Shown here: piece after piece, positions 63,146 to 64,000 of the stretch
Layout: every line of letters begins with the position of its first letter
Position numbering within the stretch: position 1 is the stretch's first letter
Source of the DNA: Raineya sp.
GTDB lineage: Bacteria; Bacteroidota; Bacteroidia; Cytophagales; Thermonemataceae
Direction of reading: 5' to 3'
DNA length: 64,000 nt
Assembly (NCBI GenBank): GCA_025454915.1
Contig: JALONN010000011.1
Coordinates: 248,001-312,000 of the forward strand
Notes under the pieces: model-generated
What the model saw: the letters and a program-made list of their open reading frames with translations, nothing else
The model's database searches: none
What the model was told of the DNA's origin: nothing
Program-made: the position numbers and the translations under genes

Positions 63146-64000
63146 TTTTACTTAAATTTGTATTTTGCTGAAAAGAAATATGTTCAAACTTGTTCTCAAA
63201 AGATAAACTCAAAGGTACTTCTCCTTTGTATTGGGCTTTGGCAATACCTTTAGGAGAATGATGTTTGTGGGCATTCCAAAACTGCCAGCCTATTTTAAGA
63301 GTTCCCCAAATAACTTTCCAATATTTCCAAGTCCAAACAGAAGGTAATGTTCTTTGTGTGACCTGATTAGCTCTGTATATATTTAAAATAGTTTTGGAAT
63401 AGGTTTTAAGGAGTTGCCTGTAATAAGTTTTCAAAGATGTTTTAGTGGGCAGAATAATATGTGAAAGGTCAAAGAATCCATGAGCATCTTCAGGGACTGT
63501 AAGCAAATGCTTTTGTTGAGCATAGGTCTCTGCACCAGGTAGGGGAGTCATGGGAGAAATATTCACATAATACAATTGGTTATCTTTGATAAATTTCCAA
63601 AGCCTTTCCCAATCTTTTTGAGTGTAATGAGCATCTGGGATGAGTGAGCCATAAGTATCTATTTTATATTTTCTTAGAATATCAATAGCTCGTGTATTAT
63701 GGCTTACATCACATTCTTTATTCATGGCTTCCAATTCTTCATCTAAAGCAGCTTCTAACCCTATAAAAACAGCTACAAGTCCTAGATTTGCCCATTCAGC
63801 AATTATATCTTCATTTTCAGCAATAAAATCGGCACGGGCATATACCAAGTATTTTTTCTGAATCTGATGCTCTTTGATGAGATCAGCCAGTTTTCGCAAA
63901 CGAGTTTTATTGATGAGAAAAATATCATCTACTATATAAATATCTTCTGCTTCAATGGTGAGTAGTTCTTGTACAATGCTTTCAGGGCTACGAGAATAAG
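63135..64000 (-). CDS. B12-binding-type radical SAM protein, 5' partial (truncated by window end)
   Basis: The frame is open to the right edge of the window, so only the C-terminal ~288 residues are seen; a TTG at 63899 is internal. Visible: the end of the radical SAM TIM barrel (YIVDDIFLINKTRLRKLADL, YLVYARADFIAENEDII, FIGLEAALDEELEAMNKECD) and a HemN-like tail (NISPMTPLPGAETYAQQKHL). The CxxxCxxC motif and the B12-binding part would lie upstream. Overlaps the FemAB-like gene. Confidence 0.85.
   Translation of the reverse strand, partial: YSRSPESIVQELLTIEAEDIYIVDDIFLINKTRLRKLADLIKEHQIQKKYLVYARADFIAENEDIIAEWANLGLVAVFIGLEAALDEELEAMNKECDVSHNTRAIDILRKYKIDTYGSLIPDAHYTQKDWERLWKFIKDNQLYYVNISPMTPLPGAETYAQQKHLLTVPEDAHGFFDLSHIILPTKTSLKTYYRQLLKTYSKTILNIYRANQVTQRTLPSVWTWKYWKVIWGTLKIGWQFWNAHKHHSPKGIAKAQYKGEVPLSLSFENKFEHISFQQNTNLSKNAV

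Noticed and set aside
1..64000. tRNA, rRNA or complete insertion sequence
   Set aside because: Read on both strands; no cloverleaf, rRNA core or transposase sequence was recognised, though small tRNA-like folds cannot be excluded without a search tool.

Overview
The window is low-GC DNA (roughly one third G+C by eye) from a Bacteroidota genome, most likely a Cytophagales-type gliding or filamentous relative. The evidence is five predicted type IX secretion system (T9SS) cargo proteins with C-terminal sorting domains, three SusC/FecA-type TonB-dependent receptors with N-terminal carboxypeptidase-regulatory-like domains, the long form of IspG, a bacterial group II geranylgeranylglyceryl phosphate synthase homologue, and TAnnTTTG-like promoter boxes with few Shine-Dalgarno sequences. 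No rRNA, tRNA, CRISPR array or complete insertion sequence was recognised.

Layout. 0-11.3 kb is a housekeeping stretch: a basic 18-residue-repeat protein cut by the window edge, a DUF2007-like protein, ftsQ-ftsA (without murC or ftsZ next to them), convergent tsaD, a large TamB/AsmA-like envelope protein with a membrane protein, and fabG. 11.3-20.5 kb holds a secreted subtilisin-like protease with near-identical FN3 repeats, a LytS/LytTR-type two-component pair, a small exported repeat protein, a DUF2306-like membrane protein and a TonB-dependent receptor. 20.6-29.4 kb is the most accessory-looking part: a lipoprotein with a degenerate zincin-like motif, followed by two tandem copies of a small secreted protein (one frameshifted), a divergent XRE regulator, an unrecognised 165-residue protein, 0.5 kb of mixed repeats (21-bp repeats that read as heptads, 60-62 bp tandem repeats, a REP/MITE-like hairpin) and a single-chain restriction-modification enzyme. 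29.4-43.8 kb carries a heme-type TonB receptor, three T9SS cargo proteins with beta-propeller or beta-helix repeats, and a SulP transporter.

43.9-51.5 kb is an inorganic-carbon module on the minus strand: DabA (DUF2309) and DabB (NuoL-like) followed by a second SulP transporter and a DUF2490 outer-membrane protein. The DabA zinc ligands and the DabB proton-channel residues appear intact. 51.6-54.6 kb has a small exported protein and a FecA-like receptor. 54.7-64 kb returns to core genes on the plus strand (holin-like membrane protein, GGGP synthase, gliding-type secreted protein, VOC protein, ispG, DUF6728-like protein, nuoA, nuoB), ending with a GNAT/FemAB-like protein and a truncated radical SAM gene on the minus strand.

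Most gene ends carry symmetrical hairpins with an A-run on one side and a T-run on the other, so convergent genes share bidirectional terminators. Two large exported or anchored proteins (the TamB-like protein and the S8 protease) have convincing N-terminal extensions with no in-frame ATG. For the protease, removing one base from a 7-A tract would restore an ATG start.
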